A DNA stretch of 64,000 nt, taken from contig NZ_JABRWH010000001.1 in NCBI RefSeq assembly GCF_013248975.1, positions 3,616,001 through 3,680,000 of the forward strand, written 5' to 3'. The DNA comes from Neobacillus endophyticus (GTDB lineage: Bacteria > Bacillota > Bacilli > Bacillales > Cytobacillaceae). Of the stretch, positions 19,701 through 27,374 are shown one piece after another. The notes under the pieces were generated by a model. The model saw only the letters and a program-made list of their open reading frames with translations. It did no database searches and had not been told where the DNA came from. Position 1 is the first letter of the stretch, and every line of letters starts with the position of its first letter. The position numbers and the translations under genes are program-made.

Positions 19701-19865
19701 GAATCTCTTGATCATGCAATTGAATCATTAATCGACATTCAAAGCAGCGGCCGCTTGGTCGGTATTATCTCACACGTTCCTGAATTAAAAGAACGGATCG
19801 ATGCTAGGCTTGAGGTTATTGCCGGTCAGACAGGAAGCAGGACGGAGTTTGTTTTTACAAATTAA
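16728..19865 (+). CDS. sbcC: Exonuclease SbcC (Rad50-type ATPase subunit)
   Basis: 1045 aa. Walker A is GKTGSGKTTIFDAI near residue 35; long coiled coils run from about 180 to 850, interrupted by the zinc hook CPVCGSIDHP near residue 525. The ABC signature LSGGESFKASLSLALGLADV and Walker B FIDEGFGTLD are near the C-terminus. It drives ATP-dependent DNA tethering and opening for the SbcD nuclease. Length and domain order are normal; translation is coupled to sbcD. Confidence 0.95.
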   Translation: MRPLKLTMQAFGPYAETEMIDFTTLGNRTMFVISGKTGSGKTTIFDAISYAIYGKASGEDRTGPELRSQFARDDLMTEVSLDFSLRNKVYSITRSPQQLKKKDKGEGYTQIGAKAELYFFDENGEKKLLAAKINDVDEKIKEIMLIDANQFRQILMIPQGEFRKLLTSDSKEKEQILQRLFHTQLYKWVEEKLKEEATELRLSVEEQMKKRNEAIRRIQVVINEELREYLAADQVNDTLIMPLLKSEIAGMSEQLQRFSSQLKDKIQEQDRLKAQLFEAETILKQLQTKEELKVMKAQLESQTDVYSEKEQQVQRAHKAALLAKQEELCHRLKRESDQAEVNAKAIKEKVDKLAVLLAQREHAVEKELKREAERKEALLEVNRLVNMKDDVYSFAALRKEVSMTEASLKTAKENQHALEGHFEMMEHHQKSLQKQKELIENSRITYLENERKAERLGRELELLEKYEDILVRCQKAEHNLKLITNRYKNTAARLKDAKELVNHLEQKWLHGQAILLAAKLNSGEACPVCGSIDHPEPAVGHDEGIPSEGDLKAAKEQVDKWEKEKSIDEANLYQAQSSEKVQKEALQEVFQDILHFREGFTEADVSDVKLELTTTRKSLLHQQKDLAEQFQKLDQVNADLEKIESEKQFLQKSIQEAAAKVTEFTIQYTEKMTNLTRMMNAVPENLRTEAEYENALQSAQKRHDLMVKQLEETQRQLQDAKELQAAESARLLEAERFVVNKQKELLAEREIFKNKLTEQGFETYSAYDISKLSEAEIRQLEAEIRSYREEVRSVSDRLKELTDLLQDVMTPDVDGIRAGLVQVEGEIAVLNQHHTDLFVQKRDNEEIYNRVYSLNEEMKVLEERYKLMGHLYEITKGQNNFRITFERYVLAAFLDDILQEANVRLRKMTSGRFYLLRKTDRAKGNAQSGLELLIFDQYTGQERHVKTLSGGESFKASLSLALGLADVVQNYAGGVSLETMFIDEGFGTLDPESLDHAIESLIDIQSSGRLVGIISHVPELKERIDARLEVIAGQTGSRTEFVFTN

Positions 19866-19867
19866 TA

Positions 19868-19902
19868 AAGAAGCGGGGGCCTTTGCTGGTCCCCGCTTTT
19901 TA
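19868..19902 (+). terminator. Terminator of sbcDC
   Basis: Stem AAGCGGGG / CCCCGCTT followed by T5. Confidence 0.88.
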
Positions 19903-19914
19903 TATATGACCTGT

Positions 19915-21570
19915 TTAATCCAACTCCCTGGCAAGTGCGCGGCCAGCTTGCCGTGCAGTAAACAGACAGCCGCCAACAAAGGTACCTTCCAGAGAACGGT
20001 ATCCATGAATTCCACCACCGCCAAAGCCGGAAACCTCGCCTGCGGCAAAAAGCCCTGGAACAGGATTTCCTGATGTATTTAATACTCTTCCGAATAAATC
20101 GGTCTGTAATCCCCCTAATGTTTTTCTTGTTAGTATATTTAAGCGGACTGCGATTAATGGCCCAGCCTTAGGATCGAGGAGTTTATGGGGTGAGGCTACT
20201 CTAATAAGTTTGTCGCCAAGGTAATGACGGGCACCACGCATTGCCGTAATTTGCAGATCTTTCGTAAATTTATTGTCCATTTCTCTATCTCTGGCTACAA
20301 TCTGCTGCTCTATTTCCTCCCGCTTTAATAAATGGTTGCCCGTGAGTTTATTCATACCTGCAACTAATTCTGGCAGGTTATTTGCAATCACAAAATCCTC
20401 GCCTTGATCCATAAATGCTTTCACCGGTGGAGTAGGGCCTGGAAGTACTCGTGCTAATACTTTTTTTATACTTTTTCCTGTTAAGTCAGGATTTTGTTCC
20501 GAACCGGAAAGGGCAAATTCTTTTTCAATTATTTTCTGGGTTAAAATAAACCAAGAGTAATCATAGCCTGTCTTCATGATTGCTTCAAGTGTTCCGAGGG
20601 TGTCGAAGCCAGGGAAATTGGGAGAAGGAAAACGCTTTCCAGTTGCGTCAAGCCAAAGAGAGGAAGGGCCGGGAAGGATTCTGATTCCATGCATCGGCCA
20701 AACCGGATTCCAGTTTTTTATACCTTCTGTGTAATGCCACATACGATCCCGATTGACAATGCGGCCGCCAGCCTTTTCAGCAATCGTCAGCATTTTGCCA
20801 TCAACATGTTCCGGCACCCCGGATATCATATGGGCAGGAGCTTTTCCGAGCCTCTCCGGCCAGTTTTTTCTTATTAACTCATGATTTCCGCCGATTCCGC
20901 CACTCGTGACCAAAACCGCTTGGGAGTGAAATTCAAATTCGCCTAACGCTTCACGTGAGCTTGCTTCTCCGCGAGAAACGTGGCTAGGAACAAGAATATC
21001 GCCCCTTACACCAACAACAGACCCATTTTCCTTCAATAGATCAATGACACGATGACGCGGCCGATAGTCGACATGACCATTTGCCATCGCTTTTCTGACC
21101 CGATCTTCAAATGGTTTGATAATCCCTGGCCCAGTTCCCCATACAATATGAAAACGCGGGACTGAATTACCGTGGCCATCCGCAAGATACCCGCCCCGCT
21201 CAGCCCAGCCAACCACAGGGAAAAAGCGGACACCCATTTCATATAACCATTTCCGTTTCTCACCCGCTGCAAAATCAACATAGGCCTTGGCCCATTTAAT
21301 CGCCCAAAAATCTTCGTCATTTTCTCGGTCAAATCCTGCAGCTCCCAGCCAGTCCTGCCACGCTAGTTCCCTGGAATCCTTGATTCCCATTCTGCGTTGT
21401 TCAGGTGAATCTACAAGAAATAAACCGCCAAATGACCACCATGCTTGTCCGCCAAAAGAGGCTTCAGGTTCCTGATCCAGCAGCAGTACCTTTTTTCCTG
21501 CCTCAGCAAGTTCAGCAGTTGCCACAAGTCCAGCCAAGCCAGCTCCTACCACGATTACATCAAATCTCAA
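19915..21570 (-). CDS. FAD-binding dehydrogenase (ketosteroid dehydrogenase-like)
   Basis: About 551 aa. The N-terminal Rossmann motif is DVIVVGAGLAGLVATAELAEAG, followed by the FAD contact GGQAWWSFGG. The C-terminal FAD motif is GLFAAGEVSGFGGGGIHGYRSLEGTFVGGCLFTAR. The family covers KstD-like and fumarate-reductase-like flavoproteins; the steroid assignment is only by resemblance, and the true substrate is unknown. A TTG at 21597 opens the frame, but AGGGGGA six bases before the TTG at 21570 gives the expected MRFDVIVVGAG start. Single gene. Confidence 0.82.
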   Translation of the reverse strand: MRFDVIVVGAGLAGLVATAELAEAGKKVLLLDQEPEASFGGQAWWSFGGLFLVDSPEQRRMGIKDSRELAWQDWLGAAGFDRENDEDFWAIKWAKAYVDFAAGEKRKWLYEMGVRFFPVVGWAERGGYLADGHGNSVPRFHIVWGTGPGIIKPFEDRVRKAMANGHVDYRPRHRVIDLLKENGSVVGVRGDILVPSHVSRGEASSREALGEFEFHSQAVLVTSGGIGGNHELIRKNWPERLGKAPAHMISGVPEHVDGKMLTIAEKAGGRIVNRDRMWHYTEGIKNWNPVWPMHGIRILPGPSSLWLDATGKRFPSPNFPGFDTLGTLEAIMKTGYDYSWFILTQKIIEKEFALSGSEQNPDLTGKSIKKVLARVLPGPTPPVKAFMDQGEDFVIANNLPELVAGMNKLTGNHLLKREEIEQQIVARDREMDNKFTKDLQITAMRGARHYLGDKLIRVASPHKLLDPKAGPLIAVRLNILTRKTLGGLQTDLFGRVLNTSGNPVPGLFAAGEVSGFGGGGIHGYRSLEGTFVGGCLFTARQAGRALARELD

Positions 21571-21670
21571 ATTGATTCCCCCTAAAAAATTGAACAATAG
21601 GACTGTTGATTTTGATGGTATTCAAAATTTACAGAAAAGTCAATCTGTTATAAAGGGAAAATAGGATGCA

Positions 21671-21706
21671 AAGAGGCTGCACAAATTTAGCGCAGCCTCT
21701 TTTTTA
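21671..21706. terminator. Intrinsic terminator next to a repeat copy
   Basis: Stem AAGAGGCTGC / GCAGCCTCTT with a run of T on the plus strand. The dispersed repeat begins in its T run. Confidence 0.7.
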
Positions 21707-21853
21707 GTCAATAGGAAAACTTAACTTTCCTATCAGGCATAAGTGTACTAAGGAATGCTTCGTAAGCATTCGTCTCGCAGTCGGGAAGTTGTGCTTTTCG
21801 ACGAACTATGCCTCTGTCTTCACCTTAATGACTCGACAATCGGCGAGTTTTGA
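21704..21853 (+). repeat. Dispersed structured repeat, copy A (about 150 bp)
   Basis: Begins TTAGTCAATAGGAAA and ends TCGGCGAGTTTT. Internal hairpins: ATAGGAAA-N7-TTTCCTAT and AATGC-TTCGTAA-GCATT. Shares GGCATAAGTG, CTCGCAGTCG, GACGAACTA and GCCTCTGTCTTC with copy C at 42681. Lies between a terminator T run and the stop codon of the alcohol dehydrogenase gene. Confidence 0.85.
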
Positions 21854-23011
21854 TTACATGGCATTGGCAATGATATGTTCAATTTCTTTGGCAGTAGCTT
21901 TACGAGGATTTGTGGCTGCACACGCATCATCCATCGCATGGAAGGCTAAGATTTCTATATCTTCTTCATTTGCTCCAAGTTCTTTGAATCCTTTTGGAAT
22001 ATTCAATTGTGACGATAATTTTTCAATTGCAGCAATAGCTTTTTCCGCAGCTTCGCTTGTGCTAAGTCCTTCAATATTTTCGCCAAGTGCAACCGCAATA
22101 TGTGCGAAACGTTCTTTGCGGGCAATTAAATTAAAACGGCAGACATGCGGTAATAGGATCGCATTGCAGACACCATGAGGAAGATTATAAAATCCGCCAA
22201 ATTGATGGGCAATTGCGTGAACATAACCTAAAGAAGCATTATTAAAGGCCATACCAGCTAAATATTGAGCATAGATCATTTGTTCACGTGCTTCCAAATC
22301 GGCTCCATTTGCCACTGCCCGAGGCAAGTAGGTTGGAATGAGCTGAATAGCTTTAATGGCACAGGCATCTGTTATAGGATTGGCAGCAGTTGAAACATAG
22401 GCTTCAATTGCATGAGTAAGCGAATCCAATCCTGTTGCTGCAGTTAAGGATGGAGGCATATTGACCATTAAATTTGGATCATTTATAGATAAAACAGGTG
22501 TAACATGTTTATCAACAATTGCCATTTTAATTTTTCGACTAGTGTCAGTAATAATGGTAAATTTGGTCATTTCACTTGCAGTTCCAGCTGTTGTGTTAAT
22601 GGCCACAAGTGGCACCATAGGATTTTCTGAACGATCTAGACCTTCATAATCATGAATTTTTCTGCCATTGGCAGCAACTAAACCAATACCTTTTGCAGCA
22701 TCATGAGCGCTTCCACCACCTAGAGAAACGATGGAATCACAATTTTCAGAAGTGTATACACCAAGGCCTTCTTCCACATTTAGATCAGTTGGATTTGGTT
22801 CAGCCTTAGGAAAAATGGCAACGTCCAAACCAGCTTCTTTAATAATTTTTGCAACAGAATCTGAATATCCTAAATTATGTAATCCTTGATCAGTGACAAT
22901 TAGAGGCTTTTTACAGCCAAGGTTTTTAAGTCTCAATCCTACTTCGCCTAAAGTACCTTGTCCAAATAAGTTTACTGAAGGCATTTGAAAATCATGTACT
23001 ACACCTGTCAT
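21854..23011 (-). CDS. Iron-containing alcohol dehydrogenase (group III)
   Basis: 385 aa, normal for the family. NAD-binding: GGGSAHDAAKG near residue 98, TTAGTASE near 140. Metal ligands are expected in DPNLM, DSLTHAIEAY, HAIAHQ and LPHGVCNA. The overall pattern is close to the NAD-dependent methanol/1,3-propanediol/alcohol dehydrogenases of bacilli (Mdh/DhaT/YiaY type); substrate choice within that group cannot be read here. The promoter region carries a Rex-like box and a cre-like half match, fitting control by NADH/NAD+ ratio and carbon source. Single gene. Confidence 0.9.
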   Translation of the reverse strand: MTGVVHDFQMPSVNLFGQGTLGEVGLRLKNLGCKKPLIVTDQGLHNLGYSDSVAKIIKEAGLDVAIFPKAEPNPTDLNVEEGLGVYTSENCDSIVSLGGGSAHDAAKGIGLVAANGRKIHDYEGLDRSENPMVPLVAINTTAGTASEMTKFTIITDTSRKIKMAIVDKHVTPVLSINDPNLMVNMPPSLTAATGLDSLTHAIEAYVSTAANPITDACAIKAIQLIPTYLPRAVANGADLEAREQMIYAQYLAGMAFNNASLGYVHAIAHQFGGFYNLPHGVCNAILLPHVCRFNLIARKERFAHIAVALGENIEGLSTSEAAEKAIAAIEKLSSQLNIPKGFKELGANEEDIEILAFHAMDDACAATNPRKATAKEIEHIIANAM

Positions 23012-23087
23012 TCTTCATTCCTCCTAATGTTTGAACTTAATTACAAGATAAATATAAGGGGTTTTTAGAAAAATGTCGGTGTCTAAG

Positions 23088-23105
23088 TTGTGAAAACTTC
23101 CACAA
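23088..23105. promoter_or_regulatory. Rex-like operator upstream of the alcohol dehydrogenase
   Basis: TTGTGAAAACTTCCACAA matches the Rex consensus TTGTGAA-N4-TTCACAA at all but one defined position. Rex is the NADH-sensing repressor of fermentative dehydrogenases in Gram-positive bacteria. The site is 77 bases before the ATG. Confidence 0.6.
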
Positions 23106-23109
23106 AGTG

Positions 23110-23123
23110 GAATAACGTTTACA
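23110..23123 (-). promoter_or_regulatory. cre-like site (weak)
   Basis: On the minus strand TGTAAACGTTATTC matches the CcpA site TGWAANCGNTNWCA at every defined position except the last two. It is beside the Rex-like box. Confidence 0.35.
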
Positions 23124-23242
23124 AAAAATTAACAAAAATTATTTACGAAAATAATAGTTTCATATTTTTTAAAAATCTACTTTACAAAATATCAAAGGAA
23201 GAATATATTTTAACATTATATAGAATAAAAGTTTGATAACCA

Positions 23243-23366
23243 AAATCGCTTAATCCATCATGGAGCGGGGGAACCACTTTCGTACAGTTTGTACTTGGGG
23301 TGAATCCTATTTTTAGGGCGGGCTACTCTTTGAGTCCGAATCCGACAGCTAACCTCGCAAGCGTTT
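23243..23366 (+). promoter_or_regulatory. c-di-AMP riboswitch (ydaO/yuaA class)
   Basis: The leader carries the conserved ydaO/yuaA blocks: ATCATGGAGCGGGGGAACC, GGGGTGAATC, AGGGCGGGCTACTC, GAGTCCGAATCCGACAGCTAACC, and the closing helix CGCTT (23247) / AAGCG (23359). It lies directly upstream of a terminator and of kimA. In this class, bound c-di-AMP favours termination and so lowers K+ uptake. Confidence 0.93.
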
Positions 23367-23397
23367 AGAGAGGGAGGTTTACTTTAATGTGAATGAA

Positions 23398-23430
23398 GGA
23401 CACTAGGTAAATCGCTAGGGTTCTTTTTTA
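23398..23430 (+). terminator. Riboswitch-controlled terminator before kimA
   Basis: Stem GGACACTAG / CTAGGGTTC (one mismatch) followed by TTTTTTATT, about 50 bases before the kimA ATG. It is the expression platform of the c-di-AMP switch. Confidence 0.8.
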
Positions 23431-23479
23431 TTGAAAAAAATCATCGCGGATTCAGCAAAAAAAGAGAGAGGTATTTTCC

Positions 23480-25387
23480 ATGAATCATCCTGGACAATGG
23501 ATTGAAATTGTATTATTTATCATTGCCATTTTTCTTATTTGGATTTCATTTACAAACTTTGGTCTTGTCAAACGATTTTTAATTGGCCGCCCAATGCGAA
23601 CGGCGGAGTTGCATTCTCAGCATACCAAACTGCTTTGGTTTATTGCCTTGCCCATTTTGGCTGCGGATTTATATTCTTCTGTCGCCTATGGACCGGAGGC
23701 AGGAATCACGGAGCTTGCTCATTTGGGGGTTACAGCCAAATGGTATATCATCCCGATTACCATTTCGACGATTGTCCTGCTGGCTATTTTAATTCTTTCA
23801 TATATTATGGGAATACTAGCATATCCAAGCGGAGGCGGAGCCTATGCGATTGCTAAAGATAATTTTAAGGCAAGATGGGTTTCATTGATTGCTTCCAGTT
23901 CATTGCTGGTCGACTATATTTTAACTGTAGCTGTTTCCGTTTCAGCAGCCATTGAGGCAGTTTCATCAGCTTATCCTGTGGTGGCACCTTATGAAAGTAG
24001 TTTAGCCATAGCATGTGTTTTCCTGCTGCTAGTTGTAAACTTGAGGGGAGTAGCTGAATCAGCCAAAGTCTTTGCTTGGCCGACTATTTTCTTTATGGTT
24101 TGTATGCTGATCATCATTATGACGGGTATGCTTGATGGGGTTAGGCATGGTTTTGTTCAACAAGCAACACCGCCATTTGGAACGATCCCTAAAGGCATCA
24201 GCACATTACTTGTTTTAAAAGCATTCAGTTCGGCATGTTCCGCTCTAACTGGGATCGAAACGATTTCTAATGCTGTGCCTATTTTTCGGGAGCCCCGGCA
24301 GAAGAATGCAATTAAGACATACGTTGCGTTAGGAACCATCACATCGATTACACTATTAGGGTTTGCCTATCTCTTATATGTAAAAGGGATTTCACCTTCT
24401 CCGGATAATACGATGTTGTCCCAGTTGTCTGGATTATATTTTGGCCATGGCATAATGTATCAAATTATTATTTGGTTTACTTTCATTGTGTTAATTTTAG
24501 CAGCGAATTCAACCTTTACTGGCTTTTCGCAGCTTGCTGCCATAGTGGCTGCAGATGGGTACCTTCCAAGGGTATTAACGAATCGTGGTGACCGTTTAGG
24601 TTATTCAAATGGGATTATTTCATTGGCAGCCTGTGCAAGCATATTAATTTTAGCTTTTCATGCGCATACAAATGCGTTAATCCCACTTTATGCGATTGGT
24701 GTTTTCCTATCTTTTACTGTTGCCCAAATTGGTCTTACAAAACGATGGCTTCGAGTAAAAGGACGTAATTGGAAGGTTAAATTAACAATCAATATAGTTG
24801 GGGCCATTATTACGTCCATTGTTGCGGTCATATTTGCCGTAACAAAATTTACCGGTGGAGCTTGGATTGTCCTTGTGGTATTGCCGATCCTGATCATTTT
24901 ATCCATCACAATCCGGCGCCATTATAATTTTGTAGCGCAGGATCTTCATATTGATTTAGATGAGGTGGTTCCTGAGGCCAAAGAGGTTACGACCATTGTG
25001 TTGGTATCTGGGGTTCACCGTGTGGTCAATAATACACTTTCATTTGCTAAAAGTTTAGGTGTTAATCCGATTGCTGTTTATGTAGGCTTTGATGATGAAT
25101 CCATTCATAAGATGGAGAGGAAATGGGAGGAATGGGGATATCCATGCCGGCTTGTTGTCCTTCGCAGTAAATATCGGTCTGTTCTTGAACCACTAAGCCG
25201 GTTTATAAATTTAGTGGAAGAAAAAAGAGGCAAGGAAGGACATATTCACTTAGTTATTCCACAGTTCATTCCGAAAAAAGGCTGGCATCTTTTACTGCAT
25301 AACCAAACAGCTCTCCAATTGCGGATTTGGTTCTTAAGGCATAAGGATGTTGTCATCACAACTGTTCCATATCATTTGAAAAAATAA
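23480..25387 (+). CDS. kimA: High-affinity potassium importer KimA
   Basis: 635 aa. About 12 membrane segments (residues 5-470) of the APC fold, with signatures DLYSSVAYGPEA, YPSGGGAYAIAKDNF and SALTGIETISNAVPIF. A soluble C-terminal domain follows (about 480-635; VTTIVLVSGVHRVVNNTLSFAKSLG). KimA (formerly YdaO) is a K+/H+ symporter inhibited by c-di-AMP. The c-di-AMP riboswitch just upstream confirms the assignment, giving control at both RNA and protein level. Start ATG follows AGAGAGG. Single-gene unit with its own terminator. Confidence 0.94.
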   Translation: MNHPGQWIEIVLFIIAIFLIWISFTNFGLVKRFLIGRPMRTAELHSQHTKLLWFIALPILAADLYSSVAYGPEAGITELAHLGVTAKWYIIPITISTIVLLAILILSYIMGILAYPSGGGAYAIAKDNFKARWVSLIASSSLLVDYILTVAVSVSAAIEAVSSAYPVVAPYESSLAIACVFLLLVVNLRGVAESAKVFAWPTIFFMVCMLIIIMTGMLDGVRHGFVQQATPPFGTIPKGISTLLVLKAFSSACSALTGIETISNAVPIFREPRQKNAIKTYVALGTITSITLLGFAYLLYVKGISPSPDNTMLSQLSGLYFGHGIMYQIIIWFTFIVLILAANSTFTGFSQLAAIVAADGYLPRVLTNRGDRLGYSNGIISLAACASILILAFHAHTNALIPLYAIGVFLSFTVAQIGLTKRWLRVKGRNWKVKLTINIVGAIITSIVAVIFAVTKFTGGAWIVLVVLPILIILSITIRRHYNFVAQDLHIDLDEVVPEAKEVTTIVLVSGVHRVVNNTLSFAKSLGVNPIAVYVGFDDESIHKMERKWEEWGYPCRLVVLRSKYRSVLEPLSRFINLVEEKRGKEGHIHLVIPQFIPKKGWHLLLHNQTALQLRIWFLRHKDVVITTVPYHLKK

Positions 25388-25400
25388 TTGATCTAACAAA

Positions 25401-25445
25401 GAAAGCCGAAATTAGCATGAATTTTGCTAACTTCGGCTTTTTTCT
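25401..25445 (+). terminator. Terminator of kimA
   Basis: Stem AAAGCCGAAATTAGC / GCTAACTTCGGCTTT followed by a T run. Repeat copy B begins at its 3' edge. Confidence 0.88.
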
Positions 25446-25528
25446 TAGCTGATAGGAAAGTATAACTTTCCGGATAGGCATAATGGCACCTACGCCTCTG
25501 TCTTTGCTCTGCATTCGGCGAATTTTCT
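25445..25528 (+). repeat. Dispersed structured repeat, copy B (short form, about 84 bp)
   Basis: Begins TTAGCTGATAGGAAAGT, keeps GGCATAA and TACGCCTCTGTCTTTG, and ends TCGGCGAATTTTCTTTA. Compared with copies A and C it lacks the middle hairpin block of about 60 bp. It lies between the kimA terminator and the mntH stop codon. Confidence 0.8.
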
Positions 25529-26833
25529 TTATCCTAAAAAGGTTTGTGCAACAAGCCAAATATTCAATCCAAGAATGATGAGGGCAAACAATGATGAGAG
25601 GACAGTAGTAATCGGTTTATTTGTCAGTACGCCCATAACATCTTTCTTTTGCGTGAAATAAATCAGCGCAATGATTGGAAATGGGAGAACGACACTTAGG
25701 ATTACCTGGCTTATAATAAGCGTTTTTGTTGGATCTACACCCATTGCCACAATAATGACCGTCGGCAGCATCGTAACAAGCCTGCGGATCCAAAGCGGGA
25801 TTGTAAAGCCTACGAAACCTTGCATGATGACTTGCCCTGCCATAGTTCCTACAACAGAACTGGAAATGCCTGATGCCAGTAATGAAATTAAGAACACGCT
25901 CGCTGCGGCAGAACCAAGCAACGGTGTAAGCGTGTGATAGGCGGTTGTTAAATCAGCAATATCGTTTTTGCCTGATGCATGAAACACTGATGCTGCCATA
26001 TACATCATCGCCAGGTTGACAAAACCTGCCAGCATCATGGCGATAAAAATTTCTTTCGTGCTGAATTTTTGAATCTTTATTTTTTCTAAATCATTTCGAG
26101 GAACGATCCGATTTTGTGTCAAGCTGGAATGAAGGTAGATCGCGTGCGGCATCACCGTCGCACCTATAACCCCAACAGCCAGCATGATACTTTCGTTATT
26201 GCCAAGCCATGGAACAACACTATGGTAAGCAATCATAGTGAAATCGGGCTTTGAAATAATGGTCTCGACAAGGTAGCATAATCCTACAAGGATCGCAAAA
26301 GCAGCAATAAATTTCTCTAATGGGCGGAAGCCGTATTTTTCTAACATTAAAATGAGATAGGTAACCACCCCAGTGATAATTGTGGCAAAAAGCATTGGGA
26401 TCCCTGCGAGCAGGTTTAAAGCAAGTGTCGCACCGAGAAATTCCGCAAGATCTGTCGCCATTGCCGCGAACTCTGAGACAATCCACATGATATACGTAAG
26501 CCATTTCGGCATACGTTCCCGGCAAATTTCCGGAAGGCTTTTTCCGGTGGCAATTCCGAGCTTGGCGGACATGTTTTGCAAAAGCATGGCCATGAGATTA
26601 GCTAAAACAATAACCCATAGCATTTTATAGCCGAAACGCGCGCCGCTCTGTATGTTGGTAGCAAAATTTCCAGGATCTATATAGGCAATTGATGCAATAA
26701 ACGCTGGTCCGAGGAATGGAAGTAAAGCTCGAATTCCTTTTACTTTCCCATTAATGGCATCTCTTGCGGCTAAAACAGTTGGATTTTCTGCTGTTGGAGC
26801 CTTTTCAACTGCCAGTGAATTCGTGTGGCTCAT
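25529..26833 (-). CDS. mntH: Nramp-type divalent metal (Mn2+) transporter MntH
   Basis: 434 aa with 11 predicted membrane segments. TM1 holds the metal-binding DPGNFATN motif and TM6 the GATVMPHAIYLHSS motif, both diagnostic of Nramp proton-coupled Mn2+/Fe2+ importers. An MntR-like operator is found in the promoter, as for B. subtilis mntH, so expression should fall when manganese is plentiful. Start ATG follows AAGGATGG. Convergent with kimA across repeat copy B. Confidence 0.94.
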   Translation of the reverse strand: MSHTNSLAVEKAPTAENPTVLAARDAINGKVKGIRALLPFLGPAFIASIAYIDPGNFATNIQSGARFGYKMLWVIVLANLMAMLLQNMSAKLGIATGKSLPEICRERMPKWLTYIMWIVSEFAAMATDLAEFLGATLALNLLAGIPMLFATIITGVVTYLILMLEKYGFRPLEKFIAAFAILVGLCYLVETIISKPDFTMIAYHSVVPWLGNNESIMLAVGVIGATVMPHAIYLHSSLTQNRIVPRNDLEKIKIQKFSTKEIFIAMMLAGFVNLAMMYMAASVFHASGKNDIADLTTAYHTLTPLLGSAAASVFLISLLASGISSSVVGTMAGQVIMQGFVGFTIPLWIRRLVTMLPTVIIVAMGVDPTKTLIISQVILSVVLPFPIIALIYFTQKKDVMGVLTNKPITTVLSSLFALIILGLNIWLVAQTFLG

Positions 26834-26892
26834 AAGATACCATCCTTTCTACGCTTGTTTCATAAGCGCAATGATTGTTCGTTAACGAATAA

Positions 26893-26912
26893 AAGTTTCC
26901 TTAGTGCAAATT
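26893..26912 (-). promoter_or_regulatory. MntR-like operator of mntH
   Basis: The minus strand reads TTTGCACTAAGGAAACT, close to the Bacillus MntR consensus TTTGCCTNAAGGAAACT. A TATAAT/TATAAA-rich promoter lies just upstream, so the box overlaps the expected transcription start. Confidence 0.75.
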
Positions 26913-27121
26913 TATAGTCTTATTATATGATATTTTAATAAATATGTGAACAATTTTGTCCTGATAAACCTTCTAATTTGCAAATTATTTAAAATAAACA
27001 TAATGATTTGTACAACAAATAATCGTCTTTTACTTGATCTGAAAAATGGATCTGTTATCTCAAAAAAGTCTTTTGTAAGGTTACTTTAGGATAATAGGCG
27101 ATGGAGGAAGGTGGCAGGCTT

Positions 27122-27330
27122 GTGAAAAGATATTTTACGATCGAAAAGGCGGTCATTTTGATCAAGGTAAAACTTCGTTGAAAAAAGCATTAACCAATGT
27201 AAACACACTGACCGTTTGAAAGAAGAAAAAGAAAGGCAAATCTCAATTGAACTTGGATTTGCACCTGAGGATGAAGAAATTAAAATTTCGGTGGTAGATG
27301 TTGCCGCATGGAAAATATACGGGCTTGGAA
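27122..27330 (+). pseudogene. selB: Decayed 5' fragment of selB (selenocysteine elongation factor)
   Basis: Three reading frames in turn spell the SelB GTPase start. From GTG at 27122: MKRYFTI. Then, one frame over, GHFDQGKTSLKKALTNVNT (G1 loop, normally GHIDHGKT). Then, after a two-base insertion near 27205, DRLKEEKERQISIELGFAP and ISVVDV (G2 and start of G3). The DVPGHERFIR block is scrambled to DVAAWK.., and the remaining roughly 500 codons are absent. The DRLKEEK..ISIELGFAP sequence is specific to SelB among translational GTPases. Two frameshifts plus truncation mean no function. Confidence 0.82.
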
Positions 27331-27332
27331 TA

Positions 27333-27370
27333 TCAAAAGCCTCCGTTCCTAGATTAGGAAGGAGGCTTAT
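27333..27370 (-). terminator. Terminator of the TerD-fusion gene
   Basis: Stem AAGCCTCCTTCCTA / TAGGAACGGAGGCTT (minus strand, one bulge) followed by TTGATATT. It borders the selB relic. Confidence 0.75.
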
Positions 27371-27374
27371 ATTA

